This document shows positions 46,907 through 55,988 of a stretch of DNA of 64,000 bases, one piece after another. Positions within the stretch are counted from its first letter, which is position 1. Each line of letters begins with the position of its first letter. The stretch spans positions 1,749,992-1,813,991 of the forward strand of contig NZ_CP101322.1 in the NCBI RefSeq assembly GCF_024300625.1, in the 5' to 3' direction. The position numbers were made by a program, and so were the translations under genes. The notes beneath the pieces are model-generated. The model was not told the origin of the DNA and did no database searches. It saw nothing but the letters and a program-made list of their open reading frames with translations. Source of the DNA: Halovivax gelatinilyticus. GTDB lineage: Archaea > Halobacteriota > Halobacteria > Halobacteriales > Natrialbaceae.

Positions 46907-47572
46907 ATGCCGGACGAGTACTTCACGAAGGACGATTTCGACGACGCCCTCGATATCGAGGCGGAGACATTCGACCAGGTACCAGATGACGAGACCGTAG
47001 AGCGGGTGATCTCGAACGTCGAAGATCGCAATATCGCAGTCAGCGTGTTCGACGAGCCAGACGCGGCGGTCGAACACCTCGAAGCGCAGCTTTCGGGAGC
47101 CGAGACGGTGAACAACGGTCACTCGACGACGCTGAAGGAGATCGGGTTCGTCGACGTGTTAGAGGCCGAAGACGGGTTCGAGTACGTCGGCAACCGGATC
47201 GCCGAGATCGACGACGATGACGAGCGCTTCGAGGCGCGGCGAAACGCGATGACGGTAGACCTGTTGTTCGACAGCGTGAACGCGATCGCCGAGAGCGGCG
47301 AACTGATCGGTGCGAACGCGCTCGGCAACGGCGTCGGCGCGTGGCCCTTCGGAGCGAAGCGACTCATTCTCGTCGGCAGTACGAACAAGATCGAACCCAG
47401 CTGGGCGGCCGCCGTCGAGCGCGTCAGGGAGTACGCCCTGCCACTAGAGGACGCCCGGGCTGAAGAGGTATACGGCCAGGGCAGCACCGTCGGGAAGCTA
47501 GTTAGCATCGAGCGCGAGACAGTCGACGACCGAACAGAGCTCGTGTTGCTCGACGACCGGTACGGGTTCTGA
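46907..47572 (+). CDS. LUD domain protein (LutC/DUF162-like)
   Basis: A 221-residue LUD protein with the motifs NNGHSTTLKEIGF, ALGNGVGAWPFGAKRLILVGSTNKIEP and a C-terminal strand region. LUD proteins include LutB/LutC of lactate utilisation, but no LutA or LutB partner lies nearby, so the role is open. ATG 46907 is set by homology; the frame upstream is shadow sequence. Confidence 0.82.
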   Translation: MPDEYFTKDDFDDALDIEAETFDQVPDDETVERVISNVEDRNIAVSVFDEPDAAVEHLEAQLSGAETVNNGHSTTLKEIGFVDVLEAEDGFEYVGNRIAEIDDDDERFEARRNAMTVDLLFDSVNAIAESGELIGANALGNGVGAWPFGAKRLILVGSTNKIEPSWAAAVERVREYALPLEDARAEEVYGQGSTVGKLVSIERETVDDRTELVLLDDRYGF

Positions 47573-47629
47573 CCTGACTATTCGACGGATCAGAGAGCGA
47601 GATCGCTCTCGGTGCTGTCCGTGTGCAGG

Positions 47630-48925
47630 TCAGCCACCCTGCGTCGACGAGGCCGGGTCGGGGAGTCGCCAGACGGCGATCGTCGCGGCGAGCGTCCCGA
47701 GTCCGAGGGCGATGACTCCCGAGGCCGAGATGGCGATCGACGGCACGGTAACGAGTCCCTCGTAGCCGACGATCCGGGCGACCAGGGCGTTGAGCCCCGA
47801 CGCCGCGGGGTAGGCCAGGGCGATGCCGATCAGCCAGCCGCCCAGCCCGATGAGGCCGCCCTGGACCATCACCATGCCGGCGATCGTCCGTCGCGAGATA
47901 CCGATGGCGCCGAGCGTTCGGAACGTCTCGCGGCGCAGGTAGACGTGCAGGGAGAGAAGCGTCGCGGTCAGCGCGGCGCCGGTGAGGACGGCGACGCCGG
48001 CGAGCAGTCCGGCGCCGACGAAGATGGCGGTCTGGTGGCCGATGACCGCCTCTAGCTGCTCTTCGTTCGTCCGGATCGCGTACTCGGGATGGGCGGCCTG
48101 GAGGTCTTCGCGGACGGCCGCAACGTCCGCGTCGTCGTCGACGGTGATGGCGATCATCGTCGCGGCGTCGGTGCCGGCGGTCCCCGAGAGGGTCTGGAGT
48201 TCGCTCGTTCGGAGCGTCACCGTCGCGGTTCCGAGAAACGAACTGAACGTTTCGGAGGTGCCGACGACTTCGTAGCGGGTCTGGCGGGCGGTCGAGAGCG
48301 AGCCGCCGAGGTAGACGTCGTCGCCGACTTCGAGGTCGAACCGGTCGGCGGTCGCCTCGTCGACGAGCAGTTGACCCGAGAGCGGCCCGTCGTAGGCGCC
48401 GTCGGCGTAGTGGGTATCCGGTCCCGAAAAGCCCTCGCCGTCGGCGATGGAGATTGCACTCCCGCCGCCGGGGACGCCGGTCGCGACGACGGTCTCTAGC
48501 TCGTCAGACTCCGTCCCGACGTAGAGCGTCTGAAACGCCATCGGGGCCGCCGTCGAGACGTCGTCGCGCGCTTCGATTTCGGCGGCGAGGTCGTGTGAGT
48601 CGTGCACCGTCGCCTCGAATCCACCGCCGCCGGCGACCGTCAGGCCGATCGCCTCACCCGTGAGCCAGAGGTCGCGGTCGGCCTGTTCGAACTGCTGGGC
48701 GCCAGTATCGAGGACGCCGGCGCTCGCGCCGCCGAGCAGGACCAACGTGAGCACGGCCAGCGCCACGCCGAACACGGCGAGGAGCGAGCGACCGCTGGCG
48801 TAGGTGAGGTCGCCCCAGGCGAGACCGACGATCGCCCGGAGGCGTCTGGGCAGTGATCGAAGCCGGCCCGCTTCGTCTCGCGATCTGCCGTCCCTTCGCG
48901 GCCGTCGGTCAGCCACGGAGATCAC
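47630..48925 (-). CDS. FtsX/MacB-like ABC transporter permease, subunit 2
   Basis: A 431-residue permease with one N-terminal helix (SLLAVFGVALAVLTLVLLGG), a large extracellular MacB-PCD-like domain (about 75-285) and three C-terminal helices forming the FtsX domain, including the coupling segment RRETFRTLGAIGISRRTI. It overlaps subunit 1 by 17 bp (48909-48925). Such systems export lipoproteins, peptides or act mechanically on surface proteins; the cargo is unknown. Confidence 0.85.
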   Translation of the reverse strand: MISVADRRPRRDGRSRDEAGRLRSLPRRLRAIVGLAWGDLTYASGRSLLAVFGVALAVLTLVLLGGASAGVLDTGAQQFEQADRDLWLTGEAIGLTVAGGGGFEATVHDSHDLAAEIEARDDVSTAAPMAFQTLYVGTESDELETVVATGVPGGGSAISIADGEGFSGPDTHYADGAYDGPLSGQLLVDEATADRFDLEVGDDVYLGGSLSTARQTRYEVVGTSETFSSFLGTATVTLRTSELQTLSGTAGTDAATMIAITVDDDADVAAVREDLQAAHPEYAIRTNEEQLEAVIGHQTAIFVGAGLLAGVAVLTGAALTATLLSLHVYLRRETFRTLGAIGISRRTIAGMVMVQGGLIGLGGWLIGIALAYPAASGLNALVARIVGYEGLVTVPSIAISASGVIALGLGTLAATIAVWRLPDPASSTQGG

Positions 48926-50102
48926 CGCCCGTCTCTAGCTGTCGTATCGCGATCGCGACGCTCGGCAGCGAACAGCACGCGATCACCCACGCGACGACCA
49001 ACCCGTAGCCGAGAAAGAGCGGGTGGAACGCGAGCGGGGCTTCGAAGCCCGTCACCGTCCGTGTGAGCGCGTTTCCACCGCGGATGGTAGCGACGCCGAT
49101 AGCGGTCCCGACGAGCCCGCCGACCGTCGCAAGAGCCAGCGCCTGAACGACGAACAGGCCTCGCCGTCGTCGCCGCGGAACGCCGATCGCGGCGAGCGTT
49201 CCGAGTTCTCGCCGATCGGCGAGGACGTCCATCGCGGTCGTGACGGAGACGAAGATCGTCCCGACGAGGATCGATACCACGAGGGCGGCCACGGAGAGCG
49301 CGAGCGGCAGGTCGGCCTCGCCGAGTCTCCCCATCGCGAGTTCGTCGCTGGAACTGACCTCGCTCTCCGGGTAGACGGCCTCGAGTTCGTCCGTATCGAC
49401 GCCGGAGCCCCGAACGACGAACTGGTCCGCCGTGTCGTCGGCGTCGAGGAGGTCCTGTAACTGGCTCAGTTCGAACACGACGAGCGGGCTGGCGCTGGCC
49501 AGGCCGTCCGCGCCGCCGACGTCGGCGACCGTGCGGTCGCGCTCACCGATCGAGACGGTCTCGCCGGCGCGGACGTCGAGACGCGAGGCGGCTCCGTCGC
49601 TCACCACCACTCCGTCCGGTGCGGACGCGAGCGGCGACGGATCGATCCCGTAGAGGTCGATTCCGGCCGACGGATCGAGCCCGACCGCGACGACGAACTC
49701 GCCGCGATCGGTCCGAACCACGTCGGTGCGAACCGGCGTGACCGCGTCGACGCCGTCTACCGATCTGAGTCGGTCAGCGCCCTCGGTCACCGAGCCGAAC
49801 TGGGGTCCGTCGGTCGCCACGAGCGGCGAGCTGGCGTCGTCTTCAGGGCTCACCCAGTACTCCTCGCCGCCGATCCCGGTCGCGGGGCCGACCATTCCGA
49901 GCGAGAGCGCGGAGACGACGAGCAAGAGCGAGACGGCGATCGCGACGCCCCCGATGGCCGCGAGAGTGCGCCGCGGTGCCGTCTGCCGGAGTCTCGTCCA
50001 GGTTCGCCGGGCGCCAAGTCGCCACCAGCCGATCCGCCGCCGGGTCCACGTGGCCAATCGTCCCCTCGATTTCGACGGACGATCGGACGCGTCGTCGCTC
50101 AT
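48909..50102 (-). CDS. FtsX/MacB-like ABC transporter permease, subunit 1
   Basis: A 397-residue permease with the same architecture as subunit 2: N-terminal helix (LAAIGGVAIAVSLLLVVSAL), extracellular PCD domain with VDGVDAVTPVRTDV, and three C-terminal helices with DRRELGTLAAIGVPRRRR. The two permeases should pair as a heterodimer. Its start overlaps the stop of the ATPase gene by 4 bp, completing a three-gene operon. Confidence 0.85.
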   Translation of the reverse strand: MSDDASDRPSKSRGRLATWTRRRIGWWRLGARRTWTRLRQTAPRRTLAAIGGVAIAVSLLLVVSALSLGMVGPATGIGGEEYWVSPEDDASSPLVATDGPQFGSVTEGADRLRSVDGVDAVTPVRTDVVRTDRGEFVVAVGLDPSAGIDLYGIDPSPLASAPDGVVVSDGAASRLDVRAGETVSIGERDRTVADVGGADGLASASPLVVFELSQLQDLLDADDTADQFVVRGSGVDTDELEAVYPESEVSSSDELAMGRLGEADLPLALSVAALVVSILVGTIFVSVTTAMDVLADRRELGTLAAIGVPRRRRRGLFVVQALALATVGGLVGTAIGVATIRGGNALTRTVTGFEAPLAFHPLFLGYGLVVAWVIACCSLPSVAIAIRQLETGGDLRG

Positions 50103-50893
50103 GCGGTTCGAATCGCGTCGGCTCGGTCGCGGTCGACTCGCCGGCCGTCCCGGAGCCGGACGACCCGATCGACCGACTCGAGGATCGATTCGTCGTGGGT
50201 CGCGAGGACGACCCCGCGGTCCGTGGCGTGTTCCCGTAGAATCGCCAGCACGTCGGCGCCGGTCTCGGCGTCGAGTTCGCCGGTCGGTTCGTCGGCGATG
50301 AGCAGCGCGGGTTCGGTGACGAGCGCGCGGGCGATGGCGACGCGCTGGCGCTCGCCGCCGGAGAGCTGGGCCGGTCGGTGGTCGATTCGATCTCCCAGCC
50401 CGACCGACTCGAGCAGGTTCGTCGCTCGCTCGCGTCGCCGATCCGTGCGAACGCCGAGTTCGACCAGCGGCAACGCGACGTTCGTTCGGGCGGAAAACGA
50501 CTCGAACAGACGGAAGTCCTGGAAGACGAAGCCGACGTGTCGGAGCCGGTGCCGGGTGAGTTCTCGCGAGCTACAGGTCGCGAGGTCGGTTCCTACGGCC
50601 GTGACGGATCCGTCGTCCGGCCGGGTGAGCCCGGCAAGCATCGAAAGCAGCGTCGACTTTCCGCTCCCGCTCGGGCCGGCGATTCCGACGATTTCGCCCC
50701 GACGGATCGTCAGCGAGACGTCGTCGACGGCGGCGACGATCGGCGCTTCGGCCGCGGTACCCGATCGGAGTCGCGACAGGCGGGAACCAGCCGATCGTCG
50801 ATACCGCTTTCCGACGCCGTCGGCGCGGACGAGGGCGTCGTCGGCCGGGTCGTCGCGGGGGTTCGAGCGGGCGGATGATGCCTGTCGGGTCAT
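50099..50893 (-). CDS. MacB/LolD-type ABC transporter ATP-binding protein
   Basis: A 264-residue ATPase: Walker A GPSGSGKST, Q-loop FVFQDFRLF, signature LSGGERQRV, Walker B LLIADEPTGELD and H-loop ATHDES, all typical of the LolD/MacB subgroup. An atypical basic linker (RYRRSAGSRLSRLRSG) separates the first strand from Walker A. ATG 50893 (MTRQASS) is preferred; the frame opens at 50941. It powers the two FtsX-like permeases downstream. Confidence 0.88.
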   Translation of the reverse strand: MTRQASSARSNPRDDPADDALVRADGVGKRYRRSAGSRLSRLRSGTAAEAPIVAAVDDVSLTIRRGEIVGIAGPSGSGKSTLLSMLAGLTRPDDGSVTAVGTDLATCSSRELTRHRLRHVGFVFQDFRLFESFSARTNVALPLVELGVRTDRRRERATNLLESVGLGDRIDHRPAQLSGGERQRVAIARALVTEPALLIADEPTGELDAETGADVLAILREHATDRGVVLATHDESILESVDRVVRLRDGRRVDRDRADAIRTA

Positions 50894-51004
50894 CGGGGAG
50901 TTGACGGTGATGGGTAGTACGACGCTATGAATGTTTGCCATCGGCGGCTCGGCCGCGCCGTCGTCGACCGCGGCTCCTGGGGTCTCGGGAAGAATCAGCG
51001 CCGG

Positions 51005-52972
51005 TTAGTCGAGACGCCGGCGGGCGACGAGCAGCGTTAGCGAGATGGCGAGCAGTGCGGCGACGGGTCCGAAGCCGGGGATTCCGTCGTCGTCTTCGAC
51101 GGTGACGGTTCCGATGGTGGCGTCGTTGATGGCGATCTCGTACTCGCCTTCGTCGTCGAACGTGTGGGTGAACGAGACCGTTTCCTCTTCGCCGGGTCCG
51201 AGGCTGATAGTCGTCGAGTCGACGGCCTCACCGTCGACGAACAGTTCGGCGGTGTGAGTGCCGGCCTCGCCGCCCTCGTTGACGATCGTCGCCGTCACGT
51301 CGATCGATTCGCCGGTCTCGACCTCGGTGTCGCTCACGAAGGCGTTACCGGTGACGAACTTCGCGGGTTCGGGTTCCGGTGGCTCGGTGTCGTCTTCGAA
51401 GGTGACGGTGGCGATCGATTCGCCGTTGACCGCGTAGTCGTAGGTGCCCGCGCCGGGCGCGTCGGAGACGGTGACGCTCTTGTCTTCGCCGGCGTCGAGC
51501 GAGACGGTCTCGGTGTGGATGACCTCGCCGTCGCGGGTGAACTCGAGCGTCGTCGTGCCGGAGGCGTCGCCGGTGTTCTGGACGGTCGCCGTGAGTTCGA
51601 CCGACTCGTCGGCGCCGAGTTCGGTCGCGGAGGCGCCGGTCTTGACGATCTCGAAGGAGGCTTCAGGCGGGTCCGGCGGCGGTGGCGGGATGACTCCCGG
51701 CGAGTCTTCTTCGATCTCGATCGTCCCTTCACTCGTCGCGATCTGTTCGCCGTCTTCGGTGGCGGCGACGTGGACCCACTGGTACTCGCCCTCGGCCCAG
51801 TCTTCGAGCGTTTCGATGTCGACGGTGGCGTCGCCGTCGGCGCTGAGGGTGGTGACGGAGGCGTCGAGGCTCTCGTCACCGGGGTCGACGGTCGGTTCGT
51901 CCTGATCGAACTCGCCGGCGACGAACGAGAGGACGTCGGTCACCGCGTAGGTGCCGGAGACGCTCGTCGGTTCGATCGCCGAGCCGATCAGTGGCGCGTC
52001 CTCGTCGAGGTCGGCGACGCCGTACACCTCGCCGATCTCGGGCTCGAAGATGACGTCCTCGGAGCTGAAGTCCGTACTCGGGGCTTCGGTGACGTTGATG
52101 ATGGTTTCGCTGTTTTCGAACGTTTCCTTGTGGTAGAGCGCGACGCCGTGGTGGACCTCGCCGTCGAAGGTGGTTCCGACGTCGAAGGAGGCGGTGTCGC
52201 CGGGTTCGATGTCTTCGACGCTCACCTCGGAGGATTCGGACTGGACGAGCAGGCCGTCGGCGCCGACGAGGGCGGAGTGACCGTTGACGGCGAGGTCGCC
52301 ATCAGATGCGGAGAAGCCGGTTCCATCCTCGGTCACGGTGACCATGACGACGTACTGACCGGCACCGTCACCGAATTCCTCGTATTCTTCGGGAGTGAAG
52401 TTTATCGTGGTATCCTCGCCATCGAATTCGTTGATCGAATCAATTTCTTCGAACGTGACGTTTTCGTTCAGATTCTCTAGGCCGTCTTCGTCGAGCTTGT
52501 CCTGAAGTGCCCCGATGTCCATCGGGAAGTCGAGTAGAGACTGGGCGCTTTCGGAGTCAGAATCGAGCTGTCCAGCGATTACCACTAAATCAGATTCTTC
52601 AATCTCGGAAAAATCAGCATAGCCGCTTCCGAAATCGAGTGACACTTCTTCAGTAGCGTTGTAAACACCGATATTGTCGTATTCTGCTGGGGTTGTATAG
52701 TCTTCCCACGTGTTGACGAATAGGTGCTGATTCTCAATTTCCCATGCGGCAGTAGTAGTGTCTGCCCGTAGAGTCAGGGGCATAGGCTCCCAGACGGAGA
52801 GGTTGTCGTTTACCGTGTAGGTGTCGTCAAACTCACTCTCTTGTTGTGTATCGATACTGACTGAGGGGGTCAAATCGGCGGATGTCGTCGTGCCCGCGCT
52901 GGCTGCCACGCCGGCCATCGGCGAGATAACCAGCAGGGCTGCGACGATCACGATTGCCGGAATTCGCAGCAT
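51005..52972 (-). CDS. Surface protein with CARDB-like repeats and a PGF-CTERM tail
   Basis: 655 residues: a Sec signal peptide (residues 1-26, ending VAASAG), an acidic N-terminal surface region (about 30-400), a PPPPPDPP linker, two CARDB-like beta domains (about 440-535 and 545-625) and a C-terminal GIPGFGP followed by a hydrophobic helix and ARRRLD. The last part is an archaeosortase-A-type PGF-CTERM signal, so the protein is probably cleaved and lipid-anchored in the S-layer. NxT/NxS glycosylation sites occur (for example NVTF, NFTP). It lies upstream of the ABC operon on the same strand. Confidence 0.82.
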   Translation of the reverse strand: MLRIPAIVIVAALLVISPMAGVAASAGTTTSADLTPSVSIDTQQESEFDDTYTVNDNLSVWEPMPLTLRADTTTAAWEIENQHLFVNTWEDYTTPAEYDNIGVYNATEEVSLDFGSGYADFSEIEESDLVVIAGQLDSDSESAQSLLDFPMDIGALQDKLDEDGLENLNENVTFEEIDSINEFDGEDTTINFTPEEYEEFGDGAGQYVVMVTVTEDGTGFSASDGDLAVNGHSALVGADGLLVQSESSEVSVEDIEPGDTASFDVGTTFDGEVHHGVALYHKETFENSETIINVTEAPSTDFSSEDVIFEPEIGEVYGVADLDEDAPLIGSAIEPTSVSGTYAVTDVLSFVAGEFDQDEPTVDPGDESLDASVTTLSADGDATVDIETLEDWAEGEYQWVHVAATEDGEQIATSEGTIEIEEDSPGVIPPPPPDPPEASFEIVKTGASATELGADESVELTATVQNTGDASGTTTLEFTRDGEVIHTETVSLDAGEDKSVTVSDAPGAGTYDYAVNGESIATVTFEDDTEPPEPEPAKFVTGNAFVSDTEVETGESIDVTATIVNEGGEAGTHTAELFVDGEAVDSTTISLGPGEEETVSFTHTFDDEGEYEIAINDATIGTVTVEDDDGIPGFGPVAALLAISLTLLVARRRLD

Positions 52973-53269
52973 GGAACTACAATGTTATCGACTGGAGTTA
53001 TAGGTTACCCATTATGTTTATAGTCCGTCGTTGATATTTTCCCGGCCGGCCGGATACCGTCTGCTCGCTGAGGGTTCACTCAACACCGTCCCGCCGTGTG
53101 ATGAATCCTCCGTGTCGGCGCGAGGGAAGAACTGCGCCGATCGCGATCGATCGAAGTCTGGCCCAGCGGGCTGTCGAATGTATTCGACCGAAAGAATTAC
53201 GGTTCATTCGGCGACACTCTCACCAAATTCAGACCGCCGTCGGGTCCTGCCCGCCGTCGATACACCACC

Positions 53270-54319
53270 ATGCCCAACGCTCGCCCTGCCCTCCTCGTCC
53301 TCGTCGCGGTCGGTCTCGCCGTCGGTCTCCTGGCCGTCGGCACGATCGCGACCGATTCGTACGGCCTCTCGACCAGCCAGTCGACCGATACGCCCACGCA
53401 GACCGTGACTATACACGGCGACACGTACACGATCACGTCGATCGCGACGGCCGACCCCGACGCATCGTTCTCGGCCACGATCGACGTTCCGGATGGCTCG
53501 TCGTGGGTGCTCGATATCTACAACGATAACGAGCAGATCGAGATCGATTCGATCACCGGTGGCGGGCCGGATACCGTGACAGTCCCCACAGACGGCGTCG
53601 AGCCCGGAACCTACGCGCTGACGCTACAGTCCGGCGGCGACGTACAGGTCGTCAAACCCCTCGTCGTCGAGGGATACGCCGTCGACCTGAACGCGCCGAG
53701 TAGCCACCCGCCAGACGAACCGCTAGACCTGACCGTCGACGCGACGCCAACGGCTGCCTCGGGTGATCCCCCCGCCGTCGAGGTGGTCGTCTGGAACGGC
53801 GACTCTCACGAACGGCTCACCGCCGAGTCGGTCGGCGAGTACACCTACGAGGCGACCGTCGACGGACTCGAACCCGGCAGTTACCAGATCTACGCGGCCG
53901 CCGTCGGCACCGACACCGTCATGGGCGAACCCGAAGTGCTCGGCGCGAGCGGCGGGTCGTGGGTGACGGTCGAGGAGAGCGACGATTCGCCGCCCGAAAA
54001 CGGGGACGACGGCGGAGACGACGATGAACCCGGAGACGGCGACGATGCGGATGACGACGGAAGCGGGGACGATGCGAATGGTGACGACGGTGACGACACC
54101 ACTGGAGCGGACGGATCGAACGATGATCGAACCGACGATGCCGGCTCTGGCGACGCTGAAGACGACAGCAGCGACGACGCCGACACGATCGAGCCCGCCG
54201 ATCCCGAAGACGGTGACGACGGTGACGACGGCACCGAAGCGATCCCCGCGTTCGGACTCGTCGCGGGAGTGTTCGCCGTGCTATTCGGGGCATCGTTCGC
54301 CGTTCGACGACGCGGCTAA
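53270..54319 (+). CDS. Surface protein with an acidic stalk and a PGF-CTERM-like tail
   Basis: 349 residues: an N-terminal signal or anchor helix (7-28), a beta-rich ectodomain (about 40-235), a low-complexity Asp/Gly/Asn stalk (about 237-320) and a terminal AIPAFG with helix and RRRG. PAFG replaces PGFG, so it is a variant sorting signal or a plain anchor. The stalk resembles the spacer of haloarchaeal surface glycoproteins. It is divergent from the surface gene at 51005, suggesting joint envelope function. Confidence 0.75.
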   Translation: MPNARPALLVLVAVGLAVGLLAVGTIATDSYGLSTSQSTDTPTQTVTIHGDTYTITSIATADPDASFSATIDVPDGSSWVLDIYNDNEQIEIDSITGGGPDTVTVPTDGVEPGTYALTLQSGGDVQVVKPLVVEGYAVDLNAPSSHPPDEPLDLTVDATPTAASGDPPAVEVVVWNGDSHERLTAESVGEYTYEATVDGLEPGSYQIYAAAVGTDTVMGEPEVLGASGGSWVTVEESDDSPPENGDDGGDDDEPGDGDDADDDGSGDDANGDDGDDTTGADGSNDDRTDDAGSGDAEDDSSDDADTIEPADPEDGDDGDDGTEAIPAFGLVAGVFAVLFGASFAVRRRG

Positions 54320-54329
54320 CTCGCGCCGC

Positions 54330-55310
54330 TCACTCGGGCCGATCGGCGTCTCGTCCGTCGCGGTGATCGTTCGCGACGCGATTGGGGCCGACTCCTTCCG
54401 GCGCGACGTCGAGCGCACCCGCGCGTTCGGTCTTCGGAAGCGAATCTCGAAACCGGCTGAAGACCGCTCTCGCCTCCGCGAGTTCGGGTTCGCCGACGGC
54501 CTTTAATAGCGCGAGCGCGCGGCGAGCGCGCGTCCGACGCCAGGACCGCTCGCGGTGTTCGTACGTCCTGACCGCGCGCAGGAAGTCGGCCCGGGAGAAG
54601 GCGGGCCAGTGGGGCGTACAGAAGTAGACGGCGGCTTCGTTGCCGTTGGCGTGCCATGGCAGGAAGTTCGAGGTGCGCTCGTCGCCGCCGGTGCGGATGA
54701 TGAGGTCGACGTCGCGGACCGGCCGCTCGTAGAGTCGCCGCTCGATCGCTTCGACGTCGATGTCGTCCGGATCCAGGTCGCCGCGTTCGACGTCGCCGGC
54801 GACGCTCCGGGCGGCGGTGAGCAGTTCGTTTCGGCCGCCGTAGGCCAACGCGACGTTGAGCACGAACCGGTCGTACTGCGCGGTTCGCGACTCGGCGTAC
54901 TCGATGGCCTCCTGGACGCGCTCTGGAAGTCGCTCGACGTCGCCGAGCGCGCGAATGCAGACGTCGTTCTCGTGGACGCGGTCGGCGTCGGCGAACTCCC
55001 GGAGTTTCTCACAGAGTAAGTCGAACAACGCCGCTCGCTCGTCGGGCGGTCGGTTGAAGTTCTCGGTCGAAAACGCGTAGAGGGTGAGTTCCGAGACGCC
55101 GACGTCCTGACACCACTCGAGGACGCGTTCGGTGGTCTCGGCTCCGGCGCGGTGACCGGCGGTCGCGGCCTCGCCCTTGCGCCTCGCGTAGCGCCGATTT
55201 CCGTCCTGAATCACGGCGACGTGCGTGGGCGCTCGATCGGGCCCGTCGAGTTCGCGCTGGAGCAGGCGCTCGTAGTACGCCCCGAGTCGCCGCCGAAACC
55301 GGCCGAGCAT
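54330..55310 (-). CDS. uppS: Cis-polyprenyl diphosphate synthase (UppS-like)
   Basis: 326 residues with the cis-prenyltransferase signature: IQDGNRRYARR (catalytic Asp), LTLYAFSTENFNRP, and RTGGDERTSNFLPW for IPP binding. It elongates farnesyl or geranylgeranyl diphosphate with IPP to make the dolichol-type lipid carrier for glycosylation. A C-terminal extension of about 50 residues is polar and variable. ATG 55310 (MLGRFRRRL) fits family starts; upstream ATGs at 55334 and 55373 are possible. Proximity to surface proteins and a sugar epimerase fits envelope glycan assembly. Confidence 0.9.
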   Translation of the reverse strand: MLGRFRRRLGAYYERLLQRELDGPDRAPTHVAVIQDGNRRYARRKGEAATAGHRAGAETTERVLEWCQDVGVSELTLYAFSTENFNRPPDERAALFDLLCEKLREFADADRVHENDVCIRALGDVERLPERVQEAIEYAESRTAQYDRFVLNVALAYGGRNELLTAARSVAGDVERGDLDPDDIDVEAIERRLYERPVRDVDLIIRTGGDERTSNFLPWHANGNEAAVYFCTPHWPAFSRADFLRAVRTYEHRERSWRRTRARRALALLKAVGEPELAEARAVFSRFRDSLPKTERAGALDVAPEGVGPNRVANDHRDGRDADRPE

Positions 55311-55385
55311 TACCTGACCGTATTCTCCGTCCATGTATGTGTGTTGTGGCTTCCATCTGGACGCGAGAGCCACGAGACGGGTCGA

Positions 55386-55937
55386 TCACGTCCGGTGGCC
55401 GAACGTGCGCTGTATCCGGGCGATGACGGGCTCCGTTCCGGGATAGCCGTGGCCGCGCCAGACGTAGAGGGCGATCGCCGCCAGGACGAACTCGGAGAGG
55501 AAGTAGGGATCGCCGAGCGACTGTCTGAACAGTTCAGCTATCGAGGGAACCCCCGTCTCGTAGGGTTCGACCGACAGCACGGGCCACAGCAGGAATCTCG
55601 CCTCGCCCGCTCCCCAGAGGGCGGGTAGCGCGTCGACGAGGGCGTGCGAGAGCGCGCCGATGGCGAACGCGACGCCGAGTTCGGATCGGCCGAGGCGTCG
55701 AGTCGCCGCGTAGACGACGATCGAGACCGGAACGAGGACGAGTAGCGAGTGAGCGAGCGTCCGGCCAGTCGGGAGCGCACCGAGGTACCACGCGAGGGGC
55801 TTGTCGACAAGATCTGGAAACTGGCTTCCGATCGCGAGCGCGACGACGGGCAGCACGAGCGGCGGGCCCAGCGAGCGAACTCGGCGCGCGAGGGCGTACA
55901 GGAGGTAAGCGACGGCGAGGTGTCCGAGCGGCCACAT
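55386..55937 (-). CDS. DUF457/YdjM-type membrane-bound metal-dependent hydrolase
   Basis: 183 residues with several hydrophobic segments and the family metal motifs: GHLAVAY at the N-terminus, GSQFPDLVDKP, LAHSLL and GALSHALVDALP. These proteins are annotated as metal-dependent hydrolases of the inner membrane; substrates are unknown. ATG 55937 is the first in frame. It lies between the epimerase and uppS genes on the same strand, within about 80 bp of each. Confidence 0.85.
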   Translation of the reverse strand: MWPLGHLAVAYLLYALARRVRSLGPPLVLPVVALAIGSQFPDLVDKPLAWYLGALPTGRTLAHSLLVLVPVSIVVYAATRRLGRSELGVAFAIGALSHALVDALPALWGAGEARFLLWPVLSVEPYETGVPSIAELFRQSLGDPYFLSEFVLAAIALYVWRGHGYPGTEPVIARIQRTFGHRT

Positions 55938-55988
55938 CGTCTACGGAGTCGTCCGGGGACGCCCATAAACGACGCGTTCTACAACGAC

